A stretch of DNA of 64,000 bases from CAYTGR01 sp964437445 (GTDB lineage Bacteria > Chloroflexota > Anaerolineae > B4-G1 > SLSP01). The DNA lies in NCBI GenBank assembly GCA_964437445.1, contig CAYTGR010000004.1, positions 77,805 through 141,804 on the forward strand, given 5' to 3'. The notes beneath the pieces were generated by a model. It was not told where the DNA came from. It did not search any database and saw only the letters and a list, made by a program, of their open reading frames with translations. Positions within the stretch are counted from its first letter, which is position 1; each line of letters opens with the position of its first letter. A program made the translations under genes and the position numbers. Below, in pieces: positions 25,495 through 34,710 of the stretch.

Positions 25495-28021
25495 GCTCGT
25501 CTAACTGGGGTGGTTTTTGCCGCCCCGCAATCTTACTTAGTTCGTCCACAAAGCGGTTGAAGCCGGCCACGTAGCTCTCCAGGTAATCCTCGACCAACGC
25601 CTGGGCCAGCGCGGCTTGCCCGGCCTGGACCAACGGCCCGACGTAAGCCCGGAAATCACGCAGGCTGAGATGCATCACCTCGTGATCGTCCGTCAGAAAC
25701 CCCCATACCAGTTCTTTGGTCTGGCCGTCGTCTTTGGCGCTGATGAAGCGGCGGAGGGTACTCCCCGGTGCGACCCGTCCTACATTGGAGAAAACCTCGT
25801 TCCCTTTGATGATCTCGTTGAGGACCGTGATGCGCTGGGGGATGGTGTCTAACAGATGCTGCATGGAGGCCGGCAGATGTCCCAGGAGCCGCAAGGTGGC
25901 CGTGTTGAAGCTCTCCCCGCGCATCGTCACAGCTTTCAACGCATCCAGCAGCTCCCCAAACGTTTTGAGATACGCCAGCAGCTCGCGCCGCGACTGGTCA
26001 AAGGCCTCCCAGGCCGGAGCTGTGGGCTTCTCGCGGCAGGCGCGGTACTGCGCCTCGGTGTTGCGGAAGAGGGCCGGCAGCTCTGTCAGCGGGTTGCGGA
26101 AGGTGGTGGGATAAAGGCGTTCGCGTGGGGCGACCCCGCTGGCGTCCATGGGGATCAAGAGCGCCGGGTTGGTGGTCTGAAACCGGGCGTGGGTACTTTC
26201 CACGAGGTTGCGCAGCGCCGGCGGTAAGGCCGCGATGGCCTGCGCCAGCGGCGGCGCTGGCGAGTACTCTACCGCGTGAAAGCAACGGTAGAGAATCAGC
26301 AGGTCGTTGACGGTGAGCCGGACCCCGCGCTGTTCCAACCAGCGGCGCAATCGTTGCAGCTGGGCCATGTTGAGCGCATCGGATTCGGCATCTACTTCAA
26401 TCTGTTGGGAAAACGTGCGGGCCAGCGTTTCCACCTCTGGCCTGGATTCCAGTTTGAGGACGGGGGGGCGGGGCGTGGCTGAGGCCGGAGTGAGCTGGCT
26501 CAGCTGGCGGTAAGCGTGGATGGCACTGTCGGTGGCGATTTCGGCCACCGCCATTCCCCAGGTCCCATCAAAGAAGATGTGCGATTGGTCAAAAACGATG
26601 CTGCGCTCGGTGCGGAAGAGCGTCAAGGCGTGATCGCCGATGCCCCGGTGATCGCGCCGGATGACGGCCAGCGGTAACGCCGCCGCATGGATGTCCCAGT
26701 TGATGAGAATGGGCACGCGCCGCAGCGCCGCCAGCTCAGCGCGGGTCGCTTTGGGGAGCTTCCCTCGCAGCGTCCCTTGTTGCTGGCGCGGACTTTCGGC
26801 CAGCAACAGATCCAGTGTCGGCAGCGTGGTGGGGGCCGGCGTGGCCAGAATGGTGCTGACCCAGGCCAGCACGGTGTCGGGGGCGGTGGGAAGCAACCTG
26901 CCCAACAATGTCCCCCCGTTGACCGTGCGGACCTGCCCCTGCCGGTCTACGGTGAGAGGTTGCCGGCGGGCATCACAAAGCATCCCATCGGGCAAGGTGT
27001 AGAGCGGAAACGGTGGCTGGCCTGGCGCCATAGGGGCACAGAGCGGACTGCCCTGGGCGTCGCGTGCGCAGACCGGCAACAGATAAGTGTGTCCCTGCCA
27101 GATGAAGCCGATGGCTGCCTGCCAGAGGGGGAACGGCTCTTTTTGTTCCTGGAAACGCTCTGGCTGCAACGTGGCCAGGAGCGTCATTTGATCCTGATAG
27201 GCGGCCAGTTCGGTGGCCTCGCGTTCGGCAAGCCGCTGATGCACAGCGGCGCGCAGCTCTGTCGGCAGTATTCCTAACCGCTCCTCTACAAAGTGTTGGA
27301 AGAGCAGTTGCCGGTGAGCCAGATAATCGGATTCCGGAGTGCGCCGATGGTAGGGCCGGCGGCGGCTCCAATCGGTGATGAGGGTGAGGAACGGCGGTTG
27401 GTCGGCCAGGCCACCCTCTTGGGCGGCCTCAAGGATCAGGCGCAGGAACACCCGCTCGCGCCATTCGGTGGCAAGCAACGCATCATAGCGGTAGAGCAAT
27501 TCTATCATGGCGTTGACCCACGCGGCCCCCATCCGGGCCAGGTCAGCTTGCGCGGGGAGTGCGGCGTGGAAACCGGTCGTCTCGTTGGTGTGGCGGGCGG
27601 CATCCTCGCGCAGACCGAATTCCAGGTAGAATTGCCAGATCCCTTGCGGAAAAGCGGTGGTGAGCTCTTTGCCGGCCAGCTGGAGTATTTTCTGGTAAGC
27701 GTAGAGCGCCGCGGCCGGCCCGGCGACGAACACCCCGTAGGGCAACAGGCTGAGGCCGCGCAACAGGGCGTTGAGGTCTTGCTGCATCCGGTCGGGGTTG
27801 ACCTGCCGGCCCTTCAGCTGGATCAGCCCGCTCAGAATGAAGGCGGGCAGGTTCCCGGCCGGGACGACGCGAGCTACCTCCTCGCGCAGGGCGCGAATTT
27901 CCGGCAGGGTGAGCCGGGTCAGCTGGAGTAACGCTTGCTCATCAATCTCCACCAGCGCCGCCAGGGTCGTTTGCTGGGCCTGGCGCAGCGCCGCTATGGA
28001 AGGGGCCGCCGGTTCGCTCAT
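25487..28021 (-). CDS. Unknown 844-residue protein with HxxxDG motif
   Basis: I do not recognise the family with confidence. The sequence lacks a signal peptide and transmembrane helices. Near the middle it reads VFDQSHIFFDGTWG, giving His481-x3-Asp485-Gly. That spacing is the acid/base motif of CoA-dependent acyltransferases such as carnitine acyltransferases and condensation domains. The preceding block PRQQQGTLRGKLPKATRAELAALRRVPILINWDIHAA and the following RRWLEQRGVRLTVNDLLILYRCFHA are well-structured. The start ATG overlaps the stop of the upstream kinase by four bases (ATGA), so translation is coupled. A kinase-controlled enzyme or an unknown catalytic partner is possible, but function is unassigned. 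Confidence 0.75.
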   Translation of the reverse strand: MSEPAAPSIAALRQAQQTTLAALVEIDEQALLQLTRLTLPEIRALREEVARVVPAGNLPAFILSGLIQLKGRQVNPDRMQQDLNALLRGLSLLPYGVFVAGPAAALYAYQKILQLAGKELTTAFPQGIWQFYLEFGLREDAARHTNETTGFHAALPAQADLARMGAAWVNAMIELLYRYDALLATEWRERVFLRLILEAAQEGGLADQPPFLTLITDWSRRRPYHRRTPESDYLAHRQLLFQHFVEERLGILPTELRAAVHQRLAEREATELAAYQDQMTLLATLQPERFQEQKEPFPLWQAAIGFIWQGHTYLLPVCARDAQGSPLCAPMAPGQPPFPLYTLPDGMLCDARRQPLTVDRQGQVRTVNGGTLLGRLLPTAPDTVLAWVSTILATPAPTTLPTLDLLLAESPRQQQGTLRGKLPKATRAELAALRRVPILINWDIHAAALPLAVIRRDHRGIGDHALTLFRTERSIVFDQSHIFFDGTWGMAVAEIATDSAIHAYRQLSQLTPASATPRPPVLKLESRPEVETLARTFSQQIEVDAESDALNMAQLQRLRRWLEQRGVRLTVNDLLILYRCFHAVEYSPAPPLAQAIAALPPALRNLVESTHARFQTTNPALLIPMDASGVAPRERLYPTTFRNPLTELPALFRNTEAQYRACREKPTAPAWEAFDQSRRELLAYLKTFGELLDALKAVTMRGESFNTATLRLLGHLPASMQHLLDTIPQRITVLNEIIKGNEVFSNVGRVAPGSTLRRFISAKDDGQTKELVWGFLTDDHEVMHLSLRDFRAYVGPLVQAGQAALAQALVEDYLESYVAGFNRFVDELSKIAGRQKPPQLDEQR

Positions 28022-30192
28022 GGCAGACGTTCACCCACGACAACGCAGCGGAAACCCAGGTTGGGTCCTTTGGCGGGACGGTTCGTGCCGCCCTCCGGTG
28101 CGCCAACTTCGCGGTGGGTCGTGCGCAGCTGGCGGCTGAAATTGGCCACGGAATCAAAGGCCCCGCCGCGCATCACCTTTTCTTTGCCCTGGGTCGGACC
28201 GGTGGGATCGGCCGCCGGGGATTGCTGGTAATAATCCTTGCTGTACCAGTCGCTCACCCATTCCCAGGCGTTGCCGGCCAGATCCAGGATGCCGTAGGCG
28301 CTGGCGCCGCTCGGATATTGGCCCACGGCCGCCGTGGTGTTGCCCAGCTGCAGTCGCGTCTTGTCCAGCTCGTCGCCCCAGGGATATCGCCGTTTGGTTT
28401 GCGTGGTGGGATCCCAGGAGGCCGCCTTTTCCCATTGGGCCTCGGTGGGCAACCGCACGTCCCAACCGCTTTGGGTGGCGACCCAGCTGCAATAGCTGAC
28501 CGCCTGGTCCCAGCTGAGGTAAGTCATCGGGTGATCCTTGTAGGCCGGGTTGTCGTAGGCGTTGCGCGTATAGGGGGCCACACAGCCCCCGGCGGCGACG
28601 CATTGTTGATACTGCGCGGTAGTGACCTCATGCTCGTCCATCCAGAAGGGACCGAGGGTGACTTCATGGGATGGCTTTTCGTCTTTGGAAGCATCTGGAT
28701 CAGCGTCGGTGGCTCCCATTTCAAAGGGGCCGGCCGGGACGAATCGCAGCGGCATCCCGTCTACGGTGCGGAGCAGGGTTGCCCCGGGCGCTAACGTCGG
28801 CGTTGGCGTGGGGGTGGGCAGTGGTGTGGCGGTGGCCGTCGGCGATGGGAGGGGGGTGGCCGTCGGTGTGGAACTGGGCGGCGGCGTGACGGTGGGGGTA
28901 GCCCTGGGTGTGGGGGTGGGTGTGACGGTCGGTGTTGTGTCGCTGAGCGGGCTGCTGGGTGCTATGGTGGGGGTGGGGGATGGCCGTTCGGCCACCGCAA
29001 CAGGCGAGGGCGTCGCGGTGACCGGCAGCGCGGCGGTCGGAGTTCCACCTCTCTGATACCAGATTCCCTTGCTCAACCAGGCCCCGAGGGCCAGTAGCAC
29101 AAGGAGGGCGACGGCTATCGCCGCCCAGCGGCCACGACGCTGCGGGCCGGCGGGAACAGGGATGCTGTCGGCGAAAGCGGGCCGTGGGGTGGCGGGAGGC
29201 GGTGGCGTAGCGCTGACCACCGTTCCATTGGGCCGCGGAGCGGCTCCGGCGGAGGGGGGGGCGACCAGGTCGGTCGGAGGTGGGGGCGGCGCCGGTGGCA
29301 GGATCGCCCCTGGCTTCGTGAGCGTGCTGGCCGTATCATCCAGTACCAGGCCGGTCCAGGCCTGACTCAGGGCCGCTATCAGCGCCCGCGCGGTGGGGAA
29401 GCGCTGCTCAGGTTCCTTGGCCAGCGCTTTGAGAATGACCATCTCCACGGCGCGGGGCAGCTCGGGGACGTAGGTCCGGGGGGGGATGGGTTCCTCACTG
29501 ACATGTTTGAGGGCCAGGCTCAGCGCCGATTCGGCCTCAAACGGCAGGTGGCCGGTAACCATTTCGTAGAGGACACCGCCCAGCGAATAGATATCAGATT
29601 GCGGGCGTGCCGCGCGGGAGTCTAATGCCTGTTCCGGGGCGATATATTCCGGCGTGCCGAAACTCTGGCCTATGGAGAGCTGGCTCGTCCGATCTTGGAG
29701 CATCGCCAGGCCGAAGTCGCCCAGGATCGCCTGCCCATCCTGGGTCAGGAGAATGTTGCCGGGCTTGACGTCACGGTGGATGATGCCGCGCTGGTGGGCA
29801 TAATCCAGTGCTTCGGCGACCTGGCCGAGGATGTGCAGGATTTCCTCGTTGGTGAAACGGCGGCCCTCCTGCTTCCGTCGGTCTATTTCAGCGCGCAGGT
29901 CGGTGCCCTCAATGTATTCCATCGCCATGTAATGGCCGCCGGCGTAAACCCCGAAGTCATATACCTGGACGATGTTGGGATGGCGAAGTGCGGCAATTGC
30001 CTGGGCCTCCCGTTGGAACCGCTGGCCGAGGGCCGGATCAGCCTGCAAAGCGGCCCCTAAGACTTTAATTGCCACATAACGGCGCAGGGCAGGATGAAAC
30101 CCTTTGTATACTTCAGACATACCCCCATGGCCGATTTTGGCCACGATGGTGTACGGCCCGATGTTTTGGCCGACCAAGCTGCTGGATTCCAT
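28018..30192 (-). CDS. Membrane Ser/Thr protein kinase with extracytoplasmic FGE-like domain
   Basis: The 724-residue protein starts with a complete Hanks-type kinase: GHGGMSEV loop (21-28), Lys43 in AIKVLG, HRDVKPGN with catalytic Asp141, DFG (159-161) and TPEYIAPEQ. One transmembrane helix (WAAIAVALLVLLALGAWL) follows a Pro-rich linker. Outside lie a long Pro/Thr repeat and a formylglycine-generating-enzyme-like domain (VDGMPLRFVPAGPFEMGATD...LPTEAQWEKAA...NAWEWVSDW...RGGAFDS...NLGFRC). The FGE catalytic Cys usually found after RGGSW appears absent, so the domain may bind ligands rather than oxidise cysteine. It may sense an outside signal. The gene overlaps the next one by 4 bp. Confidence 0.93.
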   Translation of the reverse strand: MESSSLVGQNIGPYTIVAKIGHGGMSEVYKGFHPALRRYVAIKVLGAALQADPALGQRFQREAQAIAALRHPNIVQVYDFGVYAGGHYMAMEYIEGTDLRAEIDRRKQEGRRFTNEEILHILGQVAEALDYAHQRGIIHRDVKPGNILLTQDGQAILGDFGLAMLQDRTSQLSIGQSFGTPEYIAPEQALDSRAARPQSDIYSLGGVLYEMVTGHLPFEAESALSLALKHVSEEPIPPRTYVPELPRAVEMVILKALAKEPEQRFPTARALIAALSQAWTGLVLDDTASTLTKPGAILPPAPPPPPTDLVAPPSAGAAPRPNGTVVSATPPPPATPRPAFADSIPVPAGPQRRGRWAAIAVALLVLLALGAWLSKGIWYQRGGTPTAALPVTATPSPVAVAERPSPTPTIAPSSPLSDTTPTVTPTPTPRATPTVTPPPSSTPTATPLPSPTATATPLPTPTPTPTLAPGATLLRTVDGMPLRFVPAGPFEMGATDADPDASKDEKPSHEVTLGPFWMDEHEVTTAQYQQCVAAGGCVAPYTRNAYDNPAYKDHPMTYLSWDQAVSYCSWVATQSGWDVRLPTEAQWEKAASWDPTTQTKRRYPWGDELDKTRLQLGNTTAAVGQYPSGASAYGILDLAGNAWEWVSDWYSKDYYQQSPAADPTGPTQGKEKVMRGGAFDSVANFSRQLRTTHREVGAPEGGTNRPAKGPNLGFRCVVVGERLP

Positions 30193-30242
30193 TGGCGTTC
30201 CGCGTCACCTTACAAGATGATTAGCTGCTACTATGGGTGGAA

Positions 30243-30270
30243 AGTATAACCCGCTTTGCCCGTGCGTCAA
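30243..30270 (-). promoter_or_regulatory. Promoter of the kinase operon
   Basis: On the minus strand TTGACG (30270-30265) and TATACT (30248-30243) are separated by 16 bp. It is about 50 bp before the kinase start. Confidence 0.65.
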
Positions 30271-30531
30271 CCCGGGTATGGTGCTAAAAACCTGTGCCGT
30301 CAGCGCCTTTTTGCTTTACCCAGCCGATAGATAATAGATAATGGATAGATGAGGAGGATGATGAGGAGGATAGGGAAAGGGATCTTGTGTGTGCAGCAAC
30401 TGCCCAAAAATTGAAACATACCTGTTACGGCAAGGTCTGGACTTACTTCTGCATTGCCTGTACAATTAGAGTATGCGGAACTACTGGTTACTCAGTCTTG
30501 ATGATTCTTCTTAAGGGAGCGCGGCATACTC
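30271..30531. other. Rest of the intergenic space between divergent genes
   Basis: This part of the 339-bp spacer holds a heptamer tract (30326-30353: GATAGAT, AATAGAT, AATGGAT, AGATGAG) and two GAGGAGG strings near 30351-30370. Behind these is only an 18-codon ORF. A tentative + promoter, TGGACT (30438-30443) and TACAAT (30461-30466) with 17 bp between, faces the cyclase gene. I see no further gene or RNA. Confidence 0.4.
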
Positions 30532-33500
30532 ATGGAACACTCTGAATCTTCTGCGGGGGTAGCTCTGACCGCGGCCCAACCCCTGGAGCAGCTGTTGCAG
30601 TATCAACCGGCTTTGCTGCCGCAATTGCATCAGCTCTTGACAGCTGTGGTGGCCTACCTGCCGCGCGTTGTGGCCCGGCCGTTGGTGGAAACCCCCAACA
30701 CGGATTTGATCACTATCCCCTTGGAGGGGACGGTGATGTTTGCCGACATTGATGGCTTTACGCAACTGGCCGAACGTTTCTCCGAAGTGGCCTCGCAGGA
30801 GGGGGCCGAGGAACTGACCGAACTGGTAGACCGGTTTCTGGAGATCCTGATCACCACCACGGCCCGGTATGGAGGGGATTTACAGAAGTTCGCCGGCGAC
30901 GCCGGGCTGCTCTTTTTCAGCGGGGAGGCCCATGCGTTGCGAGCCGTCGCGGCGGCGCTGGATGTGCAGCAGGCCATGGCTGCCCAGTTAGGCGAGGTGG
31001 AGACGTCGCTGGGCCGTTTCCCTTTGCAGGTTGCTATCGGGTTGGGTGGGGGTCGTATGGTGGGGCTGGGGCTGGGGACGGCCGGGGGCCGCGAGTGGCT
31101 CATCAGCGGCGAGCCGTTGCGGGCGATGGGGCGGGCGCAATCGGCGGCCCCGCCAGGTGGGTTGATGCTGGACGCGGTGACCTTAGCCGGCTGCGGGGAC
31201 GCCGTCGTCTGGGAGGCCGCGGAGGAGGCGGACCTGGCCCTCGTGACCGGCTTGCATGAGCGCCCCGCTCCTCTCGCGTTGCCGCCCCTGCCGGAACCTC
31301 CGGAGGGATTGGAGCGCGGTCAACAGCTGGCCTGGCTGCTGGCTCGCCTGGATGCGCTGTCGCCTTTCCTGGCTCCGGGCGTGCTGGAGCGGTTGACGGC
31401 GGCCCTCGGCCTGGAGCGCAGCCGCTTGTGGAGCGAGCACCGCCAGGTCACCATCTTGATGCTTTCCATGGCCAGCCAGGTGGACCTGGCTCGTTACTGG
31501 GATGATCCGGCGGGATTGCAGCAGGCGGCCGGCGCGGCCAATGCCTTCTTTGTGCAGGCCCGTGACGCCATCCAGCGCTATGATGGCATCGTCAACAAAA
31601 TCGGGTTGGGGCCACAAGGACCCTACCTGATGGCGCTTTTCGGTGCGCCCCGGGCGCATGAGGATGACTCGCTGCGGGCGGTACTGGCGGCCCTGGAGCT
31701 GCAGAGTGCCTCGGAGACGCCGCTCCGGTTAGGGATCAACACCGGGTTCGTCTTTGCCGGTGACGTGGGCACCGGTGAACGGCGCGAGTACACCGTGATG
31801 GGGGATGAGGTCAACCTGGCCTACCGGCTGATGAGCGCCTGCCGACCGGGGGAAGTCTGGTTGGGACCGAACACGGCTCGCCATGCGGCCGTGCAGCGGC
31901 GGGTCACCGGCGAGTGGGCTGCCCCACGTCCCTTTAAGGGTAAGCGGGAGCCAATTGCGCCGTTTGTGGCGCGCGGGGTCCGCCAGCTCTTTGCCGGCAC
32001 AACGGTAGCGGAACTGCCCCTGGTGGGCCGGGAGGCGGAGCTGCAAAAGCTGACCGCCACGCTGGAGCAGCTGCGAGCGGGTCAATCGCAGGTGGTCTTG
32101 TTGCACGGAGCGGCCGGCAGCGGCAAAAGCCGTCTGGTGCAGGAGGTGGCGGCGCTGGCGGCGCACCAGGGGCTGGAGGTCTGGGTGGGGACTGCGCCGT
32201 CCTATGGGGCGCACCTCCCCTATGCTGTCTGGGAAGGGCCTCTGCTCTCTCTGTTGGGGTTGGAGACCGTGCCCTATGCCGACCGGGCGGAACACCTGCA
32301 AGCGGAGCTGGCCCGCCACGGGTTAGAGCTTTGGGCGGCGTTGGTCGCGCCGTTGCTGGGATTGGATGTTTCCCCCTCGCCCGAAGTGACGGCACTCTCG
32401 CCGGCATTGCTGACCCAACAGCGGCGGCAGGTCCTGCGCGAACTCTGGGAGCGGGCCGCCCGCGCCGCTCCCCGGCTCCTGATTCTGGAAAATGCCCAGT
32501 GGATGGCCGACCCCTCGCTGGAATTGCTGGATGCGCTGGTGGACCCGTTGCCGGGAGCGCCTTTGCTGGTGCTGGTAACCTATCGGGACGACCCACCGGC
32601 CGCCGGACGCTGGGATCATTTGCCGCAGCGGTTAGACTTAGCGCTGGAGCCGCTTTCCTCCAAAGCGATGACGGCCCTGGTGCGCCAGCTTTCCGGCGGC
32701 GTGGCCTTGCCGCCGGAGGCAGAGCGCTGGATTGTGAAGCGCGGGGGCGGTATCCCGCTCTTTGCGATTGAGGCCGTGCGCACCTTGATCACTTCCGGCG
32801 TGTTGGTGGAACAGAGCGGCCAGTGGCAGTTGACTGCTTCATTGGAGGAACTGCCGTTGCCGGGCACCACGTATGATTTGTTGCAGAGCCGGATTGACCA
32901 GTTGGACCCGCCTGGTCGCCACCTGCTGCGGGCGGCCGCCGTCGTCGGGGAGCAGATGACCGTCCCCATGTTGGTGGCCGGCTATGGCGAGGAGGCCCGT
33001 CCGGCGGTGGTCCGACGGTTGCCGGCCTTGAGCCCGTTGGGGTTGATCTACGGAGATGCTGCCTGCGAGACATTGCTCTTCCGCCAGCCGCTCATCCGTG
33101 AGGTGGCTTATCGCGGGTTGGCCTACCGGGTCAAGCGGCTGATCCACCAGCGGCTGGCGGAGTTCTTAGAGCAGTTGCGCGAGCGGGCTACTTCTAATTG
33201 GCTGACGTTGTTGGCCTATCACGCTTTTGAGGGCCGGTTGTGGCCGCTGGCCGTTTGGGCCAACGTGGAGTTGGGCCGGCGGGCCTCGCAATCCTATCTC
33301 ATGGACCAGGCGGTGCGCGCTTTTCAGCGGGCGCTGGAAGCAGCTGACGCCGGTCAGCTGGTGGCCCACGACGAGCGATTTGAAGCGCACCATTTGTTGG
33401 GTGATACGTTGACCATCTTGGGACAGTACGATGAGGCCCTGGATCATCTGGCGCAGGCACGCCAGCTACTGCCCGCGGCGCCGACGGAGCCGAAGGACGT

Positions 33501-34656
33501 CATGCGGTTGGCCGATCTGGAGTATCACATCGCTTCCATTTTGGAGGACCAGGGCCGTTACAAAGAGGGCTTTGAGGCCGTGGAACGCGGCTTGCAGCTG
33601 GCCGGAGTGCAGGCCATGGTTGAGGGGGCGCGGCTCTATATCCGGGGGGCCGGGCTGTACTATCGGCAGGGTCATTACGACCAGAGCGAGCAGTGGGCCG
33701 CCCACAGTGCAGAACTGGCTGCTGCGTTGGCCGGCGACGAGGCGAAGAAGGTCCAGGCCCGGGCGCTCTATGTGCTCGCCCTGCTGGCCTATCAGCGGGG
33801 CACCTTGCAGGCCGCGTTAACGTTGGGGCAGCAGAGTTTGGAGGTTTATCGCGCTTTGCAGGACATCCCGGGCGAAATTGGCGCGCGCACCAATTTGCTC
33901 CTGACCCATCTGTTGCTCGGCAACTGGCGGGAGGCCGTGGAACACGGTGAGCGGGCGTTGACCCTGGCCCGCCGGATCCGCAACACCGAAGGTGAGGCCC
34001 GGTTGGCCGCCAACCTGGGCGAGGTTTACCGCTGCCAGGGCCGGTTTCTGGAGGCCCGTCAGGCTTACACCACGGCCCTGGAGATTGCCGGTGCGCGCGG
34101 GATCACCTTTGGTGAGGCCGTGATGGAGAACAACCTGGCGGCGGTGGCTTTGCGGGAGGGGCGGTGGGAGGAGAGCGAAGAGCGGTTGGCGCGGGCCGAG
34201 ACGCTGTCCCGGGAGATCGGCTCGGAAGTATTGCTGCCTGAGATCTACCGCCAGCGGGGCGAGCTGCGTCTCGCTTTGGGCGACCCGGAAGGCGCGTTGC
34301 CATGGGGTGAGCGGTCGCTGCTGCTGGCCGAGAGCCAGGGCGCTAACCCGGAGGTGGTGCGGACGCGCCGGCTGCTGGCTGAAATTTACCTGGCGCAGGG
34401 GCAGTGCGCCGCGGCCGGGACTGCCCTGACTGCGGCGACGCACTTACTGCAAAGTGTCACGGATCGCTACGCGGAGGCTCAGGTGATCTTTACCACGGCC
34501 CATTTTTATTGGCATTGTGGGGATTGGCCGGGGGCGCTGGAGCGCGCCCGCGAGGCCGTCGCGCGCTTTGAGGCCCTGGGCGCCGCCTGGGACTTGGCCC
34601 AGGCGCAAGCCCTGCTTGCCACCTGGCTGACATTAAAGGATGAGGGCGGAAAATGA
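30532..34656 (+). CDS. Soluble-adenylyl-cyclase-like protein: two class III cyclase domains, ATPase, TPRs
   Basis: The 1374-residue protein has cyclase domain C1 (about 60-230), C2 (about 300-460), a STAND/AAA_16-type P-loop ATPase (Walker A GAAGSGKS 526-533; LLILENAQW as Walker B) and about 500 residues of TPR-like helices. C1 keeps both metal aspartates, Asp72 (FADIDGFT) and Asp123 (AGDAG), but has lost the Asn/Arg pair. C2 has lost the first aspartate (VTILMLSM) but keeps Lys356 (VNKIG), Thr421 (EYTVMGDEVN), Asn428 and Arg432. Together they can form one complete active site, as in mammalian soluble adenylyl cyclase. Thr in place of Asp is the class IIIb mark linked to bicarbonate-responsive enzymes. 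Cytoplasmic cAMP formation is inferred. It has an SD-like GGGAG upstream. Confidence 0.92.
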   Translation: MEHSESSAGVALTAAQPLEQLLQYQPALLPQLHQLLTAVVAYLPRVVARPLVETPNTDLITIPLEGTVMFADIDGFTQLAERFSEVASQEGAEELTELVDRFLEILITTTARYGGDLQKFAGDAGLLFFSGEAHALRAVAAALDVQQAMAAQLGEVETSLGRFPLQVAIGLGGGRMVGLGLGTAGGREWLISGEPLRAMGRAQSAAPPGGLMLDAVTLAGCGDAVVWEAAEEADLALVTGLHERPAPLALPPLPEPPEGLERGQQLAWLLARLDALSPFLAPGVLERLTAALGLERSRLWSEHRQVTILMLSMASQVDLARYWDDPAGLQQAAGAANAFFVQARDAIQRYDGIVNKIGLGPQGPYLMALFGAPRAHEDDSLRAVLAALELQSASETPLRLGINTGFVFAGDVGTGERREYTVMGDEVNLAYRLMSACRPGEVWLGPNTARHAAVQRRVTGEWAAPRPFKGKREPIAPFVARGVRQLFAGTTVAELPLVGREAELQKLTATLEQLRAGQSQVVLLHGAAGSGKSRLVQEVAALAAHQGLEVWVGTAPSYGAHLPYAVWEGPLLSLLGLETVPYADRAEHLQAELARHGLELWAALVAPLLGLDVSPSPEVTALSPALLTQQRRQVLRELWERAARAAPRLLILENAQWMADPSLELLDALVDPLPGAPLLVLVTYRDDPPAAGRWDHLPQRLDLALEPLSSKAMTALVRQLSGGVALPPEAERWIVKRGGGIPLFAIEAVRTLITSGVLVEQSGQWQLTASLEELPLPGTTYDLLQSRIDQLDPPGRHLLRAAAVVGEQMTVPMLVAGYGEEARPAVVRRLPALSPLGLIYGDAACETLLFRQPLIREVAYRGLAYRVKRLIHQRLAEFLEQLRERATSNWLTLLAYHAFEGRLWPLAVWANVELGRRASQSYLMDQAVRAFQRALEAADAGQLVAHDERFEAHHLLGDTLTILGQYDEALDHLAQARQLLPAAPTEPKDVMRLADLEYHIASILEDQGRYKEGFEAVERGLQLAGVQAMVEGARLYIRGAGLYYRQGHYDQSEQWAAHSAELAAALAGDEAKKVQARALYVLALLAYQRGTLQAALTLGQQSLEVYRALQDIPGEIGARTNLLLTHLLLGNWREAVEHGERALTLARRIRNTEGEARLAANLGEVYRCQGRFLEARQAYTTALEIAGARGITFGEAVMENNLAAVALREGRWEESEERLARAETLSREIGSEVLLPEIYRQRGELRLALGDPEGALPWGERSLLLAESQGANPEVVRTRRLLAEIYLAQGQCAAAGTALTAATHLLQSVTDRYAEAQVIFTTAHFYWHCGDWPGALERAREAVARFEALGAAWDLAQAQALLATWLTLKDEGGK

Positions 34657-34689
34657 CTAACCCACTGAGCCACTAAAGACTAATTGACC
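34655..34689 (+). repeat. Degenerate heptamer tandem repeat
   Basis: Five 7-bp units: GACTAAC, CCACTGA, GCCACTA, AAGACTA, ATTGACC. It fills the short spacer before the peptidase gene and begins at the cyclase stop codon. Confidence 0.35.
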
Positions 34690-34710
34690 ATTTTTACGAG
34701 GAGGGGAACG

